DNA of 64,000 bases from the NCBI GenBank assembly GCA_947502975.1, contig CANNBV010000008.1, positions 107,779 through 171,778 of the forward strand. The letters are read 5' to 3'. Of this stretch, positions 18,036 to 27,062 are shown in pieces. The translations under genes were made by a program, and so were the position numbers. This DNA is from an uncultured Flavobacteriaceae bacterium. GTDB taxonomy: Bacteria > Bacteroidota > Bacteroidia > Flavobacteriales > Flavobacteriaceae. Every line of letters begins with the position of its first letter. The first letter of the stretch is position 1. A model generated the notes under the pieces. It did no database searches and was not told the DNA's origin. It saw only the letters and a program-made list of their open reading frames with translations.

Positions 18036-18932
18036 TTAAACAGTATCTATAAAGCTTTTTTCAGTTCTATTAAAAACAGCTAACCCTAATAAAGAAATAA
18101 ACACGGTAATTATAAGTGTTATTATTATTCCTTTTGTAGAAAAATTTCCTTGCGAAAAAAACATGTATCTAAACGTTTCAACCACGTTTGCTAAGGGGTT
18201 GTTCTGTATTATTGGGCTAATAAATGTAGACGCTTTTGGAAAATTGTTTTGTATTTTTTCTACAGCTACATTAATTGGATACATAACTGCAGATATGTAC
18301 ATTAATAATTGTACGCCAAAACCAACCAAAAAAGTAAGATCTCTATATTTAGTGGTCATAGATGAAATAATCATACCTAAACCTAGACCTAACATTCCCA
18401 TCAACAAAACCAATAGTGGAAATAACCATAATACCTTAAAGTCTATATGGCCTGCATTATCTTGAAATGCAAAGAATATATAAAATCCAATAAAAATAAA
18501 AAACTGTATTGCAAACTTTAACAATGCTGATATTACTACAGTCATAGGCATTATAACTCTTGGGAAATACACTTTGCTAAAGATATTTTGATTTTTTTTG
18601 AAAGCGTCACTAGTACCTTTTAAACATTCTGAAAAATAGTTCCAAATAGTTACTCCAGCCAAATTAAATAGAAAAGGGTGAATACCAGCACCTACATCAA
18701 TATTAGCTATTCCATTAAAAATTATTGTAAAAATTACAGAAGTAATCAAGGGTTGTATTAAATACCACAACGGACCTAATACCGTTTGTTTATATAGTGT
18801 TATGACATCTCGTTTAACAAACAAAAGTAACAAGTCTCGATAACGCCAAATTTCTTGAAAATTAAAATCGATAAATCTTCCTTTAGGAGAAATTGTATAC
18901 AACCATTCCGAATCTAGTTTTTCGTTTTTCAA
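18036..18932 (-). CDS. ABC-2 type polysaccharide export permease (Wzm-like)
   Basis: 298 residues with about six membrane segments. The N-terminal cytoplasmic segment has YRDLLLLFVKRDVITLYKQ followed by VLGPLWYLIQPL, the conserved entry motif of Wzm/TagG/RfbA permeases. KYRDLTFLVGFGVQLLMY is the other conserved block. It pairs with the ATPase gene directly downstream. The polymer would be assembled on undecaprenyl phosphate in the cytoplasm and moved across whole. It lies 31 bases after the kinase gene in the same transcription direction. Confidence 0.94.
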   Translation of the reverse strand: MKNEKLDSEWLYTISPKGRFIDFNFQEIWRYRDLLLLFVKRDVITLYKQTVLGPLWYLIQPLITSVIFTIIFNGIANIDVGAGIHPFLFNLAGVTIWNYFSECLKGTSDAFKKNQNIFSKVYFPRVIMPMTVVISALLKFAIQFFIFIGFYIFFAFQDNAGHIDFKVLWLFPLLVLLMGMLGLGLGMIISSMTTKYRDLTFLVGFGVQLLMYISAVMYPINVAVEKIQNNFPKASTFISPIIQNNPLANVVETFRYMFFSQGNFSTKGIIITLIITVFISLLGLAVFNRTEKSFIDTV

Positions 18933-18963
18933 TATTTATCTAAATTTATTAATTCCAGTAACT

Positions 18964-21414
18964 TTACTTGAATGGATTCAAGAACTTAATTATTTTCTTT
19001 ATTACTGAAGATTTAGTTTTAACATCTTCGTGATAACCGTTTGTATAATTTCCATAACCATACCCGTAACCATAGCCATAACCATAACCTCCTTTTCGAT
19101 TGAATCCATTATACAATAAACTTAAGTTCTTTATTTCTCCTTTATTGTACTTCTCGTTAATTAGTCCCAACATCTCCTTTTTTGTATAATCTTGTCGTAT
19201 TACGTATAAAGATGCATCAGCGTACTGAACAAGTTCAATAGCGTCGGCAACTAACCCAACAGGAGGAGTATCTAATACAATATAATCGTATTCACTCTTA
19301 AGTTGCTTTATCATCTCATCCATCTTTTCATTAATCAAGAGCTCTGAAGGATTAGGTGGAATAGGGCCGGAAGTAATTACATCTAAATTTTCAACTCTAG
19401 TATTTTGAGTAACTTCTGCCAATGTTTTTTGACCAATTAAATAGTTGACTGCTCCTATATCGTTTTGAATTTCAAAGTCTCCAAAAATCTTTGGTTTTCT
19501 TAAATCAAGTCCAACTAAAATGGTTTTTTTACCACCCAAAGCAAAAACAGTTGCAATATTTATTGAGCAAAATGTTTTTCCTTCTCCACTGACAGAAGAG
19601 GTGACCATAACTGTTTTAGTACTACTGGCATCATGCTGTTTGTACATATACTGCAAGCTAGAGCGGACTGCTCTAAACGCTTCAGCCACTGAAGACTTTG
19701 GCTTTCTATGAACCGCCAAGTTATTATCTAAAGTGTTTTCTCCTATAACTCCTAATAATGGTATTCGAGATAACTTATCAACACTCTGCGGATTGTGTAT
19801 TCTTGTATCGAAAAAGGTCACTAATAGCGCTAGTAATAAGGGCGGTAATAAGCCTCCAAATATTGCAAATATATATCTTGAACTTAATTTTAAGTCTATT
19901 GGTTGTGCTCCTGTATTTTTGGCTGAATCTATCCATATAATATCTGATACAGTAGCAGCTTTTATAATATCTGCTTCACCCCGTTTTGATAAAAACAAAT
20001 TATACGTCTTCTCGTTTAATAAGTATTGACGCTGTATGTCTAATAAGTTTTGTTGATCTTTTGGTAATCTACTAAACTGAACTCGTTCTTTTGAAATTTT
20101 ACCATTTATAACACTAAGTTCTCTATCTAATCCATCTGTAGAAGACTTAATATTTTCCAGAAGCACTTGCTTGAATCCGTTAATTTGTACATTCAATTCA
20201 TCAAAAATTGACGCTCCTGGCTTTACCGTAGCTTCATACTTTGCTTTTTGAACCGATAATGAATTAATCTTGGATATGTTAGTCAAAATATTAGCATCTT
20301 CTATTCCCGCTACAGAAGGTGCTGGCAAATCGGTAAACGATTTACTAGTTTCTAAATATGATTTTAAACTTATATAATAAGCCTTTTTTCTATTAATACC
20401 ATCACGCTGTAATTCTAAATCAGACAGTTTTTGAGTTATAAGTTCACTTTCTTGATCAAGATCATAAACACCTATTTTAGACCTGTAATTATTCAGTGCA
20501 TTTGAATTACCTAATAATGAATCCTTTACCCTACTTAATTGGGTATCAATAAAATTAATAGTATTAGTAACAAATTGATTTTTTCTTTCAAGTTGCTCTT
20601 TAGTTAACACCCTTACTGTTTCATTTAAATAATCTTCAATTTTCTTGGTGTTATTATCTACCATACTCAAGTTGATGATTGAAGAGTTTCTTGGATTACT
20701 AATTGCCAATTTCCCTCTATATGATGCTACTACAGCATCGAACGACAAAAGCTTAATGAAGTAAATGTCACCATCTCTTACACTTCTATCTTCAGCTAAA
20801 GTTATTTGTCCAGATAGGTATGGTAGGTTTATAAGCTCTCCTAAAGTATGTGTGGTTACAGAAACCCCTTGAGGAACATCCAGCGTTTTAATTGAGTTGT
20901 TTGAATACTTTTGCCCCAGTGCAGTATTAGATTCAAAATTAAACTCTAAATCAAAAGTATTATTACCCTTAAATATTATTTTAATGGGAGCATTTAGTAC
21001 TTGATGTACAGTTGTATCGACTTTAAACCTGAACGGTGCACTTTTATATATGTCATCTTTTCTAAAACGAGATTCTTTTAAGTAAGTAACATAAAACTGT
21101 AAGTTGTCAACTATTTGTTCGTGTAAACTTCGTGATTGTAGTGTATTAATAATAGTTTGTACTTTCCCAGAAATACCACCATAGTTAAATGTTAGACTAG
21201 TATTAGATGAAAACAATGGGTTTTTATCTTCTTCTATTGAAATTTTAGTACTTAACCTGTAAGATTGTTGTTTTCTTATATTTTGTTGATAAACAATAAA
21301 CACGCCTACACCAACACATAATAAAAACAGCTTCCAATAGCTTAAAGCTTTCAAAAAGAAAGCCTTAATATCAAATGCTGGGCTCGAGTCTATAATTTCA
21401 AATTCGTCACTCAT
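18964..21414 (-). CDS. Polysaccharide biosynthesis tyrosine autokinase (Wzc-like)
   Basis: 816 residues. An N-terminal Wzz-type chain-length domain lies between membrane segments at about 27-44 and 514-535, with coiled-coil-prone periplasmic helices at about 265-480. The cytoplasmic BY-kinase domain has Walker A SSVSGEGKT at 606-614, Walker A-prime LVGLDLRKP at 633-641 and Walker B YIVLDTPP at 711-718. The tail has eight Tyr (777, 779, 781, 783, 785, 787, 790, 794) in a Gly-Tyr repeat, the usual autophosphorylation cluster. Wzc proteins control chain length and export with Wza. It is unusual to find it beside an ABC exporter. Confidence 0.95.
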   Translation of the reverse strand: MSDEFEIIDSSPAFDIKAFFLKALSYWKLFLLCVGVGVFIVYQQNIRKQQSYRLSTKISIEEDKNPLFSSNTSLTFNYGGISGKVQTIINTLQSRSLHEQIVDNLQFYVTYLKESRFRKDDIYKSAPFRFKVDTTVHQVLNAPIKIIFKGNNTFDLEFNFESNTALGQKYSNNSIKTLDVPQGVSVTTHTLGELINLPYLSGQITLAEDRSVRDGDIYFIKLLSFDAVVASYRGKLAISNPRNSSIINLSMVDNNTKKIEDYLNETVRVLTKEQLERKNQFVTNTINFIDTQLSRVKDSLLGNSNALNNYRSKIGVYDLDQESELITQKLSDLELQRDGINRKKAYYISLKSYLETSKSFTDLPAPSVAGIEDANILTNISKINSLSVQKAKYEATVKPGASIFDELNVQINGFKQVLLENIKSSTDGLDRELSVINGKISKERVQFSRLPKDQQNLLDIQRQYLLNEKTYNLFLSKRGEADIIKAATVSDIIWIDSAKNTGAQPIDLKLSSRYIFAIFGGLLPPLLLALLVTFFDTRIHNPQSVDKLSRIPLLGVIGENTLDNNLAVHRKPKSSVAEAFRAVRSSLQYMYKQHDASSTKTVMVTSSVSGEGKTFCSINIATVFALGGKKTILVGLDLRKPKIFGDFEIQNDIGAVNYLIGQKTLAEVTQNTRVENLDVITSGPIPPNPSELLINEKMDEMIKQLKSEYDYIVLDTPPVGLVADAIELVQYADASLYVIRQDYTKKEMLGLINEKYNKGEIKNLSLLYNGFNRKGGYGYGYGYGYGYGNYTNGYHEDVKTKSSVIKKIIKFLNPFK
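19052..19090 (-). repeat. Hexanucleotide tandem repeat coding the Gly-Tyr tail of the Wzc-like kinase
   Basis: On the coding strand the tail is built from about six imperfect copies of GGTTAT (variants GGCTAT, GGTTAC, GGGTAT), each coding Gly-Tyr. Because the unit is six bases, slippage would add or remove whole Gly-Tyr pairs without changing frame. The number of autophosphorylation sites could vary between strains. Confidence 0.75.
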
Positions 21415-21421
21415 AAAATCA

Positions 21422-22222
21422 CTAATTACTCCGTGTTAGAAGGTAAGTTGAAATTAAAACAGAAAAAATACTCGCAACAGTTGTTATAGTTTGCGAAGCA
21501 GTTTGTCCTGCACCAAGAGCTTTTCTTTTTAAAGGTTTTACTAATATCATATCATTGGGTTTGATATAATAATAAGGCGATTTCATTGCCGCTTTATCAG
21601 TTAAATCAATGTGGTGTATTTTTTGTCCGTCTGGGTATTGTCTTATCACCATGACATCTGTTCTGTCTCCAGTATTACTAATATCACCAGCATTTGCTAA
21701 GGCTTCAATTATGTTAACGCGATCTTGAAATAGAGTAAGTACTCCACCACCATTAACTTCACCTGTAACAGTATATCGTAAACCAGCTAGCTTTACAGTA
21801 ACAAATATCTTTGAAACATCTTTTAAATATTTTTCTAGAAGTGCTTGCTTTACTTTCTCCTCTATCTCATCTACAGTAAATCCTAGAACATTAATCTTGT
21901 CTAATATTGGAAATTCAATGTTACCATGTAAATCTACGGTAAATCCGCTGAAATATAAACCTTCTGCACTCACAGCTCCACTTGCTTGCTCTGTTGGTTG
22001 GAATATTTCTACTAATTGTTTAAGTTCTGCATCAGTAGATTTAATATTTACACTCAAAATATCATTAATTTGAACGCGATATGGCGTTGCCATACTTTGT
22101 ATTTGCGCAGAATCATCAACAGTTGTACCTTTATCCTGTAAATAAACAAGGTCTTTATTAGTAATGCATGAATTAAAAAAAAGGCCAAAAATTAGCAGAT
22201 AAAACCAAAAAAATTGCTTCAT
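21422..22222 (-). CDS. Wza-like outer-membrane polysaccharide export lipoprotein
   Basis: 266 residues from ATG 22222 (MKQFFWFYLL). The signal sequence ends in a lipobox with Cys19 (FFNSC). A Poly_export domain follows (YRVQINDILSVNIKS, then GFTVDLHGNIEFPIL) and SLBB-like segments (YTVTGEVNGGGVL). A hydrophobic stretch closes the C-terminus (IFSVLISTYLL), as in short Bacteroidota Wza proteins. The longer TTG start at 22246 is rejected because it lies inside the promoter -7 box. It is the first gene of the locus, 7 bases before the kinase gene. It would form the outer-membrane exit channel. Confidence 0.93.
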   Translation of the reverse strand: MKQFFWFYLLIFGLFFNSCITNKDLVYLQDKGTTVDDSAQIQSMATPYRVQINDILSVNIKSTDAELKQLVEIFQPTEQASGAVSAEGLYFSGFTVDLHGNIEFPILDKINVLGFTVDEIEEKVKQALLEKYLKDVSKIFVTVKLAGLRYTVTGEVNGGGVLTLFQDRVNIIEALANAGDISNTGDRTDVMVIRQYPDGQKIHHIDLTDKAAMKSPYYYIKPNDMILVKPLKRKALGAGQTASQTITTVASIFSVLISTYLLTRSN

Positions 22223-22243
22223 TCCATGGGGTTTGAGATATGA

Positions 22244-22251
22244 CAAATATA
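22244..22251 (-). promoter_or_regulatory. Promoter -7 element for the polysaccharide operon
   Basis: On the minus strand the site reads TATATTTG, an exact match to the Bacteroidota -7 consensus TAnnTTTG. The -33 region is only T-rich. Transcription would start near 22237, leaving a leader of about 15 bases before the Wza ATG at 22222. No equally clear promoter was seen between the tightly packed genes below it. Confidence 0.65.
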
Positions 22252-22326
22252 ACCTTTCATCGTGAATAATAAAACTTTAATCGGATTTTTTGGTTTTTTA
22301 TCCAATATTTCTAAAAATAATATTCT

Positions 22327-24189
22327 TTGAATTATTTAACTGTTGAGAACATAGCAAAGTCATATGGAGAACTCACACTTTTTGAAAATATTTCATTTAG
22401 TGTCCATAAAGATCAAAAAATAGCATTTATAGCTAAAAATGGCACCGGCAAAACATCTATTTTAAATATTTTATCAGGTGATGATGTCGCAGACGCTGGG
22501 GTCATAACCTACAGAAAAGATATCACTGTTGCTTTTTTATCTCAAGATCCCAAGTTCGACAAAAAGCTAACAATAGAAGATACCATTCTTGCCAGCGACA
22601 ATCCCATATTATCAATTATTTCTAATTATGAAAAGGCACTCTTAAATTCAGAAGACACAGAAAATTATCAAGCTGCATTTGATGCCATGGAACAACATCA
22701 AGCTTGGGATTTCGAGACGCTTTACAAACAAATTCTTTTCAAATTAAAACTTGAAGATTTAAATCAAAAAGTTAGCACACTTTCTGGTGGGCAAAAAAAG
22801 CGTTTAGCTTTGGCTAATGCTTTAATTAACAAACCAGATTTATTGATTTTAGATGAGCCCACCAATCATTTAGACTTAGAAATGATAGAATGGTTGGAAG
22901 GTTTTTTTGCTAAAGAAAATATTACTCTTTTTATGGTAACGCACGATCGCTACTTTTTAGAACGGGTGTGCAATGAAATTATTGAATTAGATAATGGGCA
23001 GCTTTACAGCTATAAAGGTAATTACTCATATTATCTAGAAAAGAAAAATGAGAGAAGAGAACGCGAAGAGGTCGAAGTTGGCAAAACCAAGCAATTGTTT
23101 AAAAAAGAATTAGAATGGATGCGAAGGCAACCAAAAGCAAGAACCACAAAATCTAAATCAAGAATTGATGATTTTTTTGAAATAAAGCATAAGGCCCACC
23201 AACGAAGAAAAGAACATCAGCTTCAGCTTGAATTAAATATGGAACGTCTAGGAAGTAAAATTCTTGAGTTTCATAAAGTAACAAAAGCATTTAAAGACAA
23301 AACGATTCTAAACAGTTTTGATTATACCTTTAAAAAAGGAGAACGCGTTGGTATTATTGGCAAAAATGGCACAGGTAAAACTACATTCTTAAATATTTTA
23401 ACTCAATCTACACAGCCTGATTCTGGAAAAGTTGTAAAAGGTGATACTGTGAAATTTGGCTATTATACACAAGCCGGTATGAACATTAAACCAGAGCAAA
23501 AAGTTATTGATGTTATAAAAGAGTTTGGTGATTATATTCCACTAAAAAAGGGACGGCAAATTAGCGCACAACAACTACTGGAACGCTTTTTATTTAGTAG
23601 AAAAAAACAATATGATTTTGTTGAAAAATTAAGTGGTGGCGAACGTAAGCGTTTGTATTTGTGTACAGTTTTAATTCAAAATCCTAATTTTTTAATTTTA
23701 GATGAACCTACCAATGATTTGGATATTGTGACACTTAATGTGTTAGAAAGTTTTCTATTAGATTTTCCAGGATGCATTATTGTTGTGTCTCATGATCGCT
23801 ATTTCATGGATAAAGTAATAGATCATCTATTTGTTTTTAAAGGCGAAGGCATCATTGATGATTTCCCGGGAAACTATAGTGATTTTAGAGTTTATGAAGA
23901 TAGCTTACCTGTTGTTTCAAAAGCTACAGAAGACAAAAAAGATAAAACCTCTTGGAAACAAAACGAAGCCTCTAAGCTGAGTTTCAATGAAGAAAAAGAG
24001 TTAAGAAATATTGAGAGCAAACTAAATGCATTGGCTTTTGACAAGAAAGAATTAGAGAACAAATTCAACAATCCTGATTTAACACAAGAGGAAATAAATA
24101 CACTTTCTGAAGATTTACAAAAAATCATTGAAACCATCGAAAGCAAAGAAGAGCGTTGGTTTGAATTATCGGATAAATTAGAAGATTAG
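22327..24189 (+). CDS. ABC-F family ribosome-associated ATPase
   Basis: 620 residues with two ABC domains and no membrane segment. Domain 1 has Walker A AKNGTGKTS, signature LSGGQKKR and Walker B LLILDEPTNHLDL. Domain 2 has GKNGTGKTT, LSGGERKR and LILDEPTNDLDI. Between them is the charged interdomain linker (about 240-300) that reaches the peptidyl-transferase centre in ABC-F proteins. The C-terminal 80 residues are a coiled-coil-prone extension as in Uup. The start is TTG at 22327; an in-frame TAA nine bases upstream excludes a longer protein. ABC-F proteins act on translating ribosomes; the exact subtype (Uup, EttA or resistance type) cannot be fixed. Confidence 0.93.
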   Translation: MNYLTVENIAKSYGELTLFENISFSVHKDQKIAFIAKNGTGKTSILNILSGDDVADAGVITYRKDITVAFLSQDPKFDKKLTIEDTILASDNPILSIISNYEKALLNSEDTENYQAAFDAMEQHQAWDFETLYKQILFKLKLEDLNQKVSTLSGGQKKRLALANALINKPDLLILDEPTNHLDLEMIEWLEGFFAKENITLFMVTHDRYFLERVCNEIIELDNGQLYSYKGNYSYYLEKKNERREREEVEVGKTKQLFKKELEWMRRQPKARTTKSKSRIDDFFEIKHKAHQRRKEHQLQLELNMERLGSKILEFHKVTKAFKDKTILNSFDYTFKKGERVGIIGKNGTGKTTFLNILTQSTQPDSGKVVKGDTVKFGYYTQAGMNIKPEQKVIDVIKEFGDYIPLKKGRQISAQQLLERFLFSRKKQYDFVEKLSGGERKRLYLCTVLIQNPNFLILDEPTNDLDIVTLNVLESFLLDFPGCIIVVSHDRYFMDKVIDHLFVFKGEGIIDDFPGNYSDFRVYEDSLPVVSKATEDKKDKTSWKQNEASKLSFNEEKELRNIESKLNALAFDKKELENKFNNPDLTQEEINTLSEDLQKIIETIESKEERWFELSDKLED

Positions 24190-24199
24190 TAAAATCATA

Positions 24200-24973
24200 A
24201 TGTTTTATCAAATACAGCAATACATAAAATTTCTTTTCAGCTCTAGAAATCAACATGGTGTGCATTCGCCATTTGTCTATGATTTGGTTACAAAATGCTT
24301 TTATGATAAATCTCCATATCCAGCTTATGAAGATATAATAAGATTTAAGGCAAAGTTACTCAGAACTGATAGGTTTATAACAATTAAAGACCTAGGACCT
24401 GGCTCAAAAAAAACCAAGCAAAAGGAGAGACATGTTTCAGAAATTGCCAAAACCTCAGGCACACCTCTAAAACGTGCAAAACTACTGTTTAGGCTTGCCC
24501 AATATTTTCAACCTAACAATGTATTGGAATTGGGCACATCGCTTGGCACGGCCACTCATGCCATTGCAAAGGGTCACCCTGAAGCAAATATTGCGACAAT
24601 TGAAGGTTGCCCCAATCTACATAGTTTTTCAAAGCACTTTCTCGAAAGGTATACCTCAAAAACCATTAATTTTATAAATGCCGATTTCAGTGATGCATTA
24701 AATACCCTAATTCCAACAACCTACGATCTTGTTTTTTTCGATGGGAATCATCAAAAGGAAGCTACATTAGATTATTTTAAAAGACTTCTACCAATGGCTA
24801 CAAACAACTCTTTATTTATTTTTGATGATATTTATTGGTCTAAAGGCATGACTGAAGCTTGGGAAATTATTAAACAACATCAAGATGTTACAGTTACAGT
24901 TGATACATTTTATTGGGGTATTGTCTTCTTTAGAAAAGAGCAGGTAAAGGAGCATTTTAGAATTAGAGTTTAG
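24200..24973 (+). CDS. Class I SAM-dependent O-methyltransferase-like protein
   Basis: 257 residues. Motif I is VLELGTSLGTATHAIA, motif II ends in IATIEGCPNL, and DLVFFDGNHQKEATLDYF followed by FIFDDIYWSKGM gives the metal- or substrate-binding strand of Methyltransf_24-type O-methyltransferases. The N-terminus FSSRNQHGVHSPFVYDLV is typical of a Bacteroidota family of this type. It lies 10 bases after the ABC-F gene and is probably cotranscribed. Substrate unknown. Confidence 0.8.
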   Translation: MFYQIQQYIKFLFSSRNQHGVHSPFVYDLVTKCFYDKSPYPAYEDIIRFKAKLLRTDRFITIKDLGPGSKKTKQKERHVSEIAKTSGTPLKRAKLLFRLAQYFQPNNVLELGTSLGTATHAIAKGHPEANIATIEGCPNLHSFSKHFLERYTSKTINFINADFSDALNTLIPTTYDLVFFDGNHQKEATLDYFKRLLPMATNNSLFIFDDIYWSKGMTEAWEIIKQHQDVTVTVDTFYWGIVFFRKEQVKEHFRIRV

Positions 24974-25043
24974 CATATATATACTTAAATACTTACATTT
25001 AATTAAATATTATATCTTACAACAAATAAACCAACTTAAACTT

Positions 25044-25922
25044 ATGGCAAAATATTACCACCCTTCAGGAAAATTTAATCCAATAGCTTTTCTTTATTTT
25101 ATTGTTATAGCTTTAATCATATTGCCCTTATTAGGGCTAGCTTATGCTTATGCCATTTGGTACATTCCTTTTATTTATATCAATTTTATCATAGCTGGTA
25201 TTTTTGGCTTTTTAATTGCTCTTATTGTGGGAAAAGGGGTTGTGAAATTTGGAAAAGTTAGAAATGTACCTATGACCATAGGTCTTTCTTTACTAGCTGG
25301 GATTTTAGCTTTATATTTTCATTGGGCAGTCTGGGTTGATTTAGTAATTAATGCAGGAGAAAGTTATGGATCATCTAGAATAGGAATAACAGTGAGTAAT
25401 ATTGAATTATTACAAACATTTAATCTGGCGTTACAACCTGGTCTTTTATTTGAAATTATAGGTGAGATCAATGAATATGGTACTTGGGGACTCAGAGGTG
25501 CGACTGTAAGCGGTATATTTTTAACAATTATATGGATTATTGAAGCCATTATTGTTATCGGTGTTAGTGTTTTAGTACCTATTGGTTATGCTAAAGCTCC
25601 CTTTTGTGAACTAAGCAATGAATGGTTTAAAGAAGAAGAACTTTCTGCTTTTAGCTATATTGAAGACCATCAAGAAATGATAAAAAACCTAGAGAATTCT
25701 AACTCTGAAGCCTTTAAAGATCTAACAAAATGGAAAGATCTAAATAAAAACCATAGTATTTTTAACTTATATAGTTCAAAGCACAACGAAAACTACATAA
25801 GTATTACTAATAAAAAAGCTAAAACAAATAAAAAAGGAGAGATAGAATTTGATGACAATACGCTTGTAGAATATCTGTATTTAAATTCTGAAATGACACA
25901 AAACCTTCTTGCTTTAAAATAG
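25044..25922 (+). CDS. Uncharacterised membrane protein, first gene of a two-gene locus
   Basis: 292 residues, not assigned to a known family. There are about four or five membrane segments in residues 14-190: paired helices near 14-60, helices near 78-100 and a long hydrophobic stretch near 155-190. The C-terminal 100 residues are soluble and charged (WFKEEELSAFSYIEDH, then a Lys/Asn-rich part). A gene for a small membrane-anchored protein follows after 3 bases, so the two are likely expressed together. No signal peptide, enzymatic motif or transporter signature is visible. No function is proposed. Confidence 0.75.
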   Translation: MAKYYHPSGKFNPIAFLYFIVIALIILPLLGLAYAYAIWYIPFIYINFIIAGIFGFLIALIVGKGVVKFGKVRNVPMTIGLSLLAGILALYFHWAVWVDLVINAGESYGSSRIGITVSNIELLQTFNLALQPGLLFEIIGEINEYGTWGLRGATVSGIFLTIIWIIEAIIVIGVSVLVPIGYAKAPFCELSNEWFKEEELSAFSYIEDHQEMIKNLENSNSEAFKDLTKWKDLNKNHSIFNLYSSKHNENYISITNKKAKTNKKGEIEFDDNTLVEYLYLNSEMTQNLLALK

Positions 25923-25925
25923 AGA

Positions 25926-26336
25926 ATGGATATATTTTGGTTAGTTACAGGATTCATAATCATAGGTATATTAACATATATAAAAAACAGTAAGGCTTAT
26001 GACAAATCATTCTACAGAAATCTAAACACCAGTCAATTAAAGGCTGAATCTAGAAAATTAATTAATGAAATTATAAGTAATTTTGATAATAACTCTAAGT
26101 TTATGTATCCTGAAAATGAAGGTTTTGAACATTTAAAATGTGAGGCAAAAAAAATGATACTTAATATAGAAAAAAACAACACCACAAACCTACCTAGTTT
26201 CACATCAAATAATATAAATAATGATTACTTCATGAGTTTAGCAACGTTAAATAATTGGTCTAAGGAGAAAAAAGACTTAATAAAAAACCTAAATATGGTT
26301 TTAACGGAATTAGAAGCTAAACAACAAGATTTATAA
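25926..26336 (+). CDS. Uncharacterised small membrane-anchored protein, second gene of the locus
   Basis: 136 residues. One N-terminal membrane helix (about 3-20, FWLVTGFIIIGILTYI) is followed by a charged, helix-rich, probably cytoplasmic part with no recognised domain. Its start is 3 bases after the stop of the larger membrane protein, which suggests they work together. Composition is Asn/Lys/Ile-rich like its partner. It could be a subunit or regulator of the larger protein, but nothing in the sequence shows a function. Confidence 0.7.
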   Translation: MDIFWLVTGFIIIGILTYIKNSKAYDKSFYRNLNTSQLKAESRKLINEIISNFDNNSKFMYPENEGFEHLKCEAKKMILNIEKNNTTNLPSFTSNNINNDYFMSLATLNNWSKEKKDLIKNLNMVLTELEAKQQDL

Positions 26337-26391
26337 TTATCAATCACTTCTTAAACAAAGCTCCTAATTAGTTCTTTAAAAAGATTTCATT

Positions 26392-26399
26392 TAACTTTG
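26392..26399 (+). promoter_or_regulatory. Possible promoter -7 element for the cobalamin adenosyltransferase gene
   Basis: TAACTTTG matches TAnnTTTG and lies 39 bases before the ATG. No clear TTG is placed 19 bases upstream, so support is partial. Confidence 0.4.
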
Positions 26400-26438
26400 A
26401 TAAGTTGATGAATTATATCAATAGCTAAAAAAAGAAAG

Positions 26439-27011
26439 ATGAAAATTTACACTAAAACAGGAGATAAAGGTACTACTGCGCTTTTTGGAGGTACGCGCGT
26501 GCCCAAACATCATATTAGAATTGACAGTTATGGAACGGTTGATGAACTCAATTCGCATTTGGGTTTAATTAGAGATCAAGATATCAACGAGCATTATAAA
26601 GGGTTACTAATGGTAGTTCAAGATAAGCTCTTTACCGTTGGTGCTATATTAGCAACTGATCCTGAAAAAGCAATTTTAAAGAACGGTAAGGAACGTTTAA
26701 ACATAGAAAAAATAAAAGCTACAGATATTGAACTTTTAGAGCAAGAAATGGATGCGATGAATGATGCATTACCACCTATGACGCATTTTGTATTACCAGG
26801 CGGACATCAAACGGTGTCATTCTGTCATATTGCACGCTGTGTGTGTAGGCGTGCCGAACGTTTAGCTTCTGCTTTAAACGACATAGAACCGTTTGAAGAT
26901 AACGCACTAAAGTATCTTAACCGCCTTTCTGACTACCTTTTTGTATTGGCACGAAAGTTGTCACACGATTTACAAGCAAATGAAATTAAATGGATTCCTG
27001 AAAAGATGTAA
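26439..27011 (+). CDS. PduO-type ATP:cob(I)alamin adenosyltransferase
   Basis: 190 residues, all-helical family. The N-terminal ATP-binding motif reads IYTKTGDKGTTALFGG, and the C-terminal half has the conserved helix ARCVCRRAERLASAL and LNRLSDYLFVLARKL. These are the signature blocks of PduO/MMAB enzymes, which transfer adenosyl from ATP to cob(I)alamin to make coenzyme B12. The product would serve B12-dependent enzymes encoded elsewhere, such as methylmalonyl-CoA mutase. No cobalamin genes lie next to it. The ATG is preceded by AAAGAAAG. Confidence 0.94.
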   Translation: MKIYTKTGDKGTTALFGGTRVPKHHIRIDSYGTVDELNSHLGLIRDQDINEHYKGLLMVVQDKLFTVGAILATDPEKAILKNGKERLNIEKIKATDIELLEQEMDAMNDALPPMTHFVLPGGHQTVSFCHIARCVCRRAERLASALNDIEPFEDNALKYLNRLSDYLFVLARKLSHDLQANEIKWIPEKM

Positions 27012-27062
27012 AACGACTTTACTTGATCCAAATTTTACAGCTAATGACGATAATTTTCTTTC

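Noticed and set aside
19052..19090. Tandem repeat as a CRISPR-like array
   Set aside because: The units are six bases, contiguous, and code Gly-Tyr in frame; there are no spacers and no cas genes.
22222..22246. Longer Wza start at TTG 22246
   Set aside because: The TTG lies inside an exact promoter -7 box, and the ATG at 22222 directly begins the lipoprotein signal peptide.
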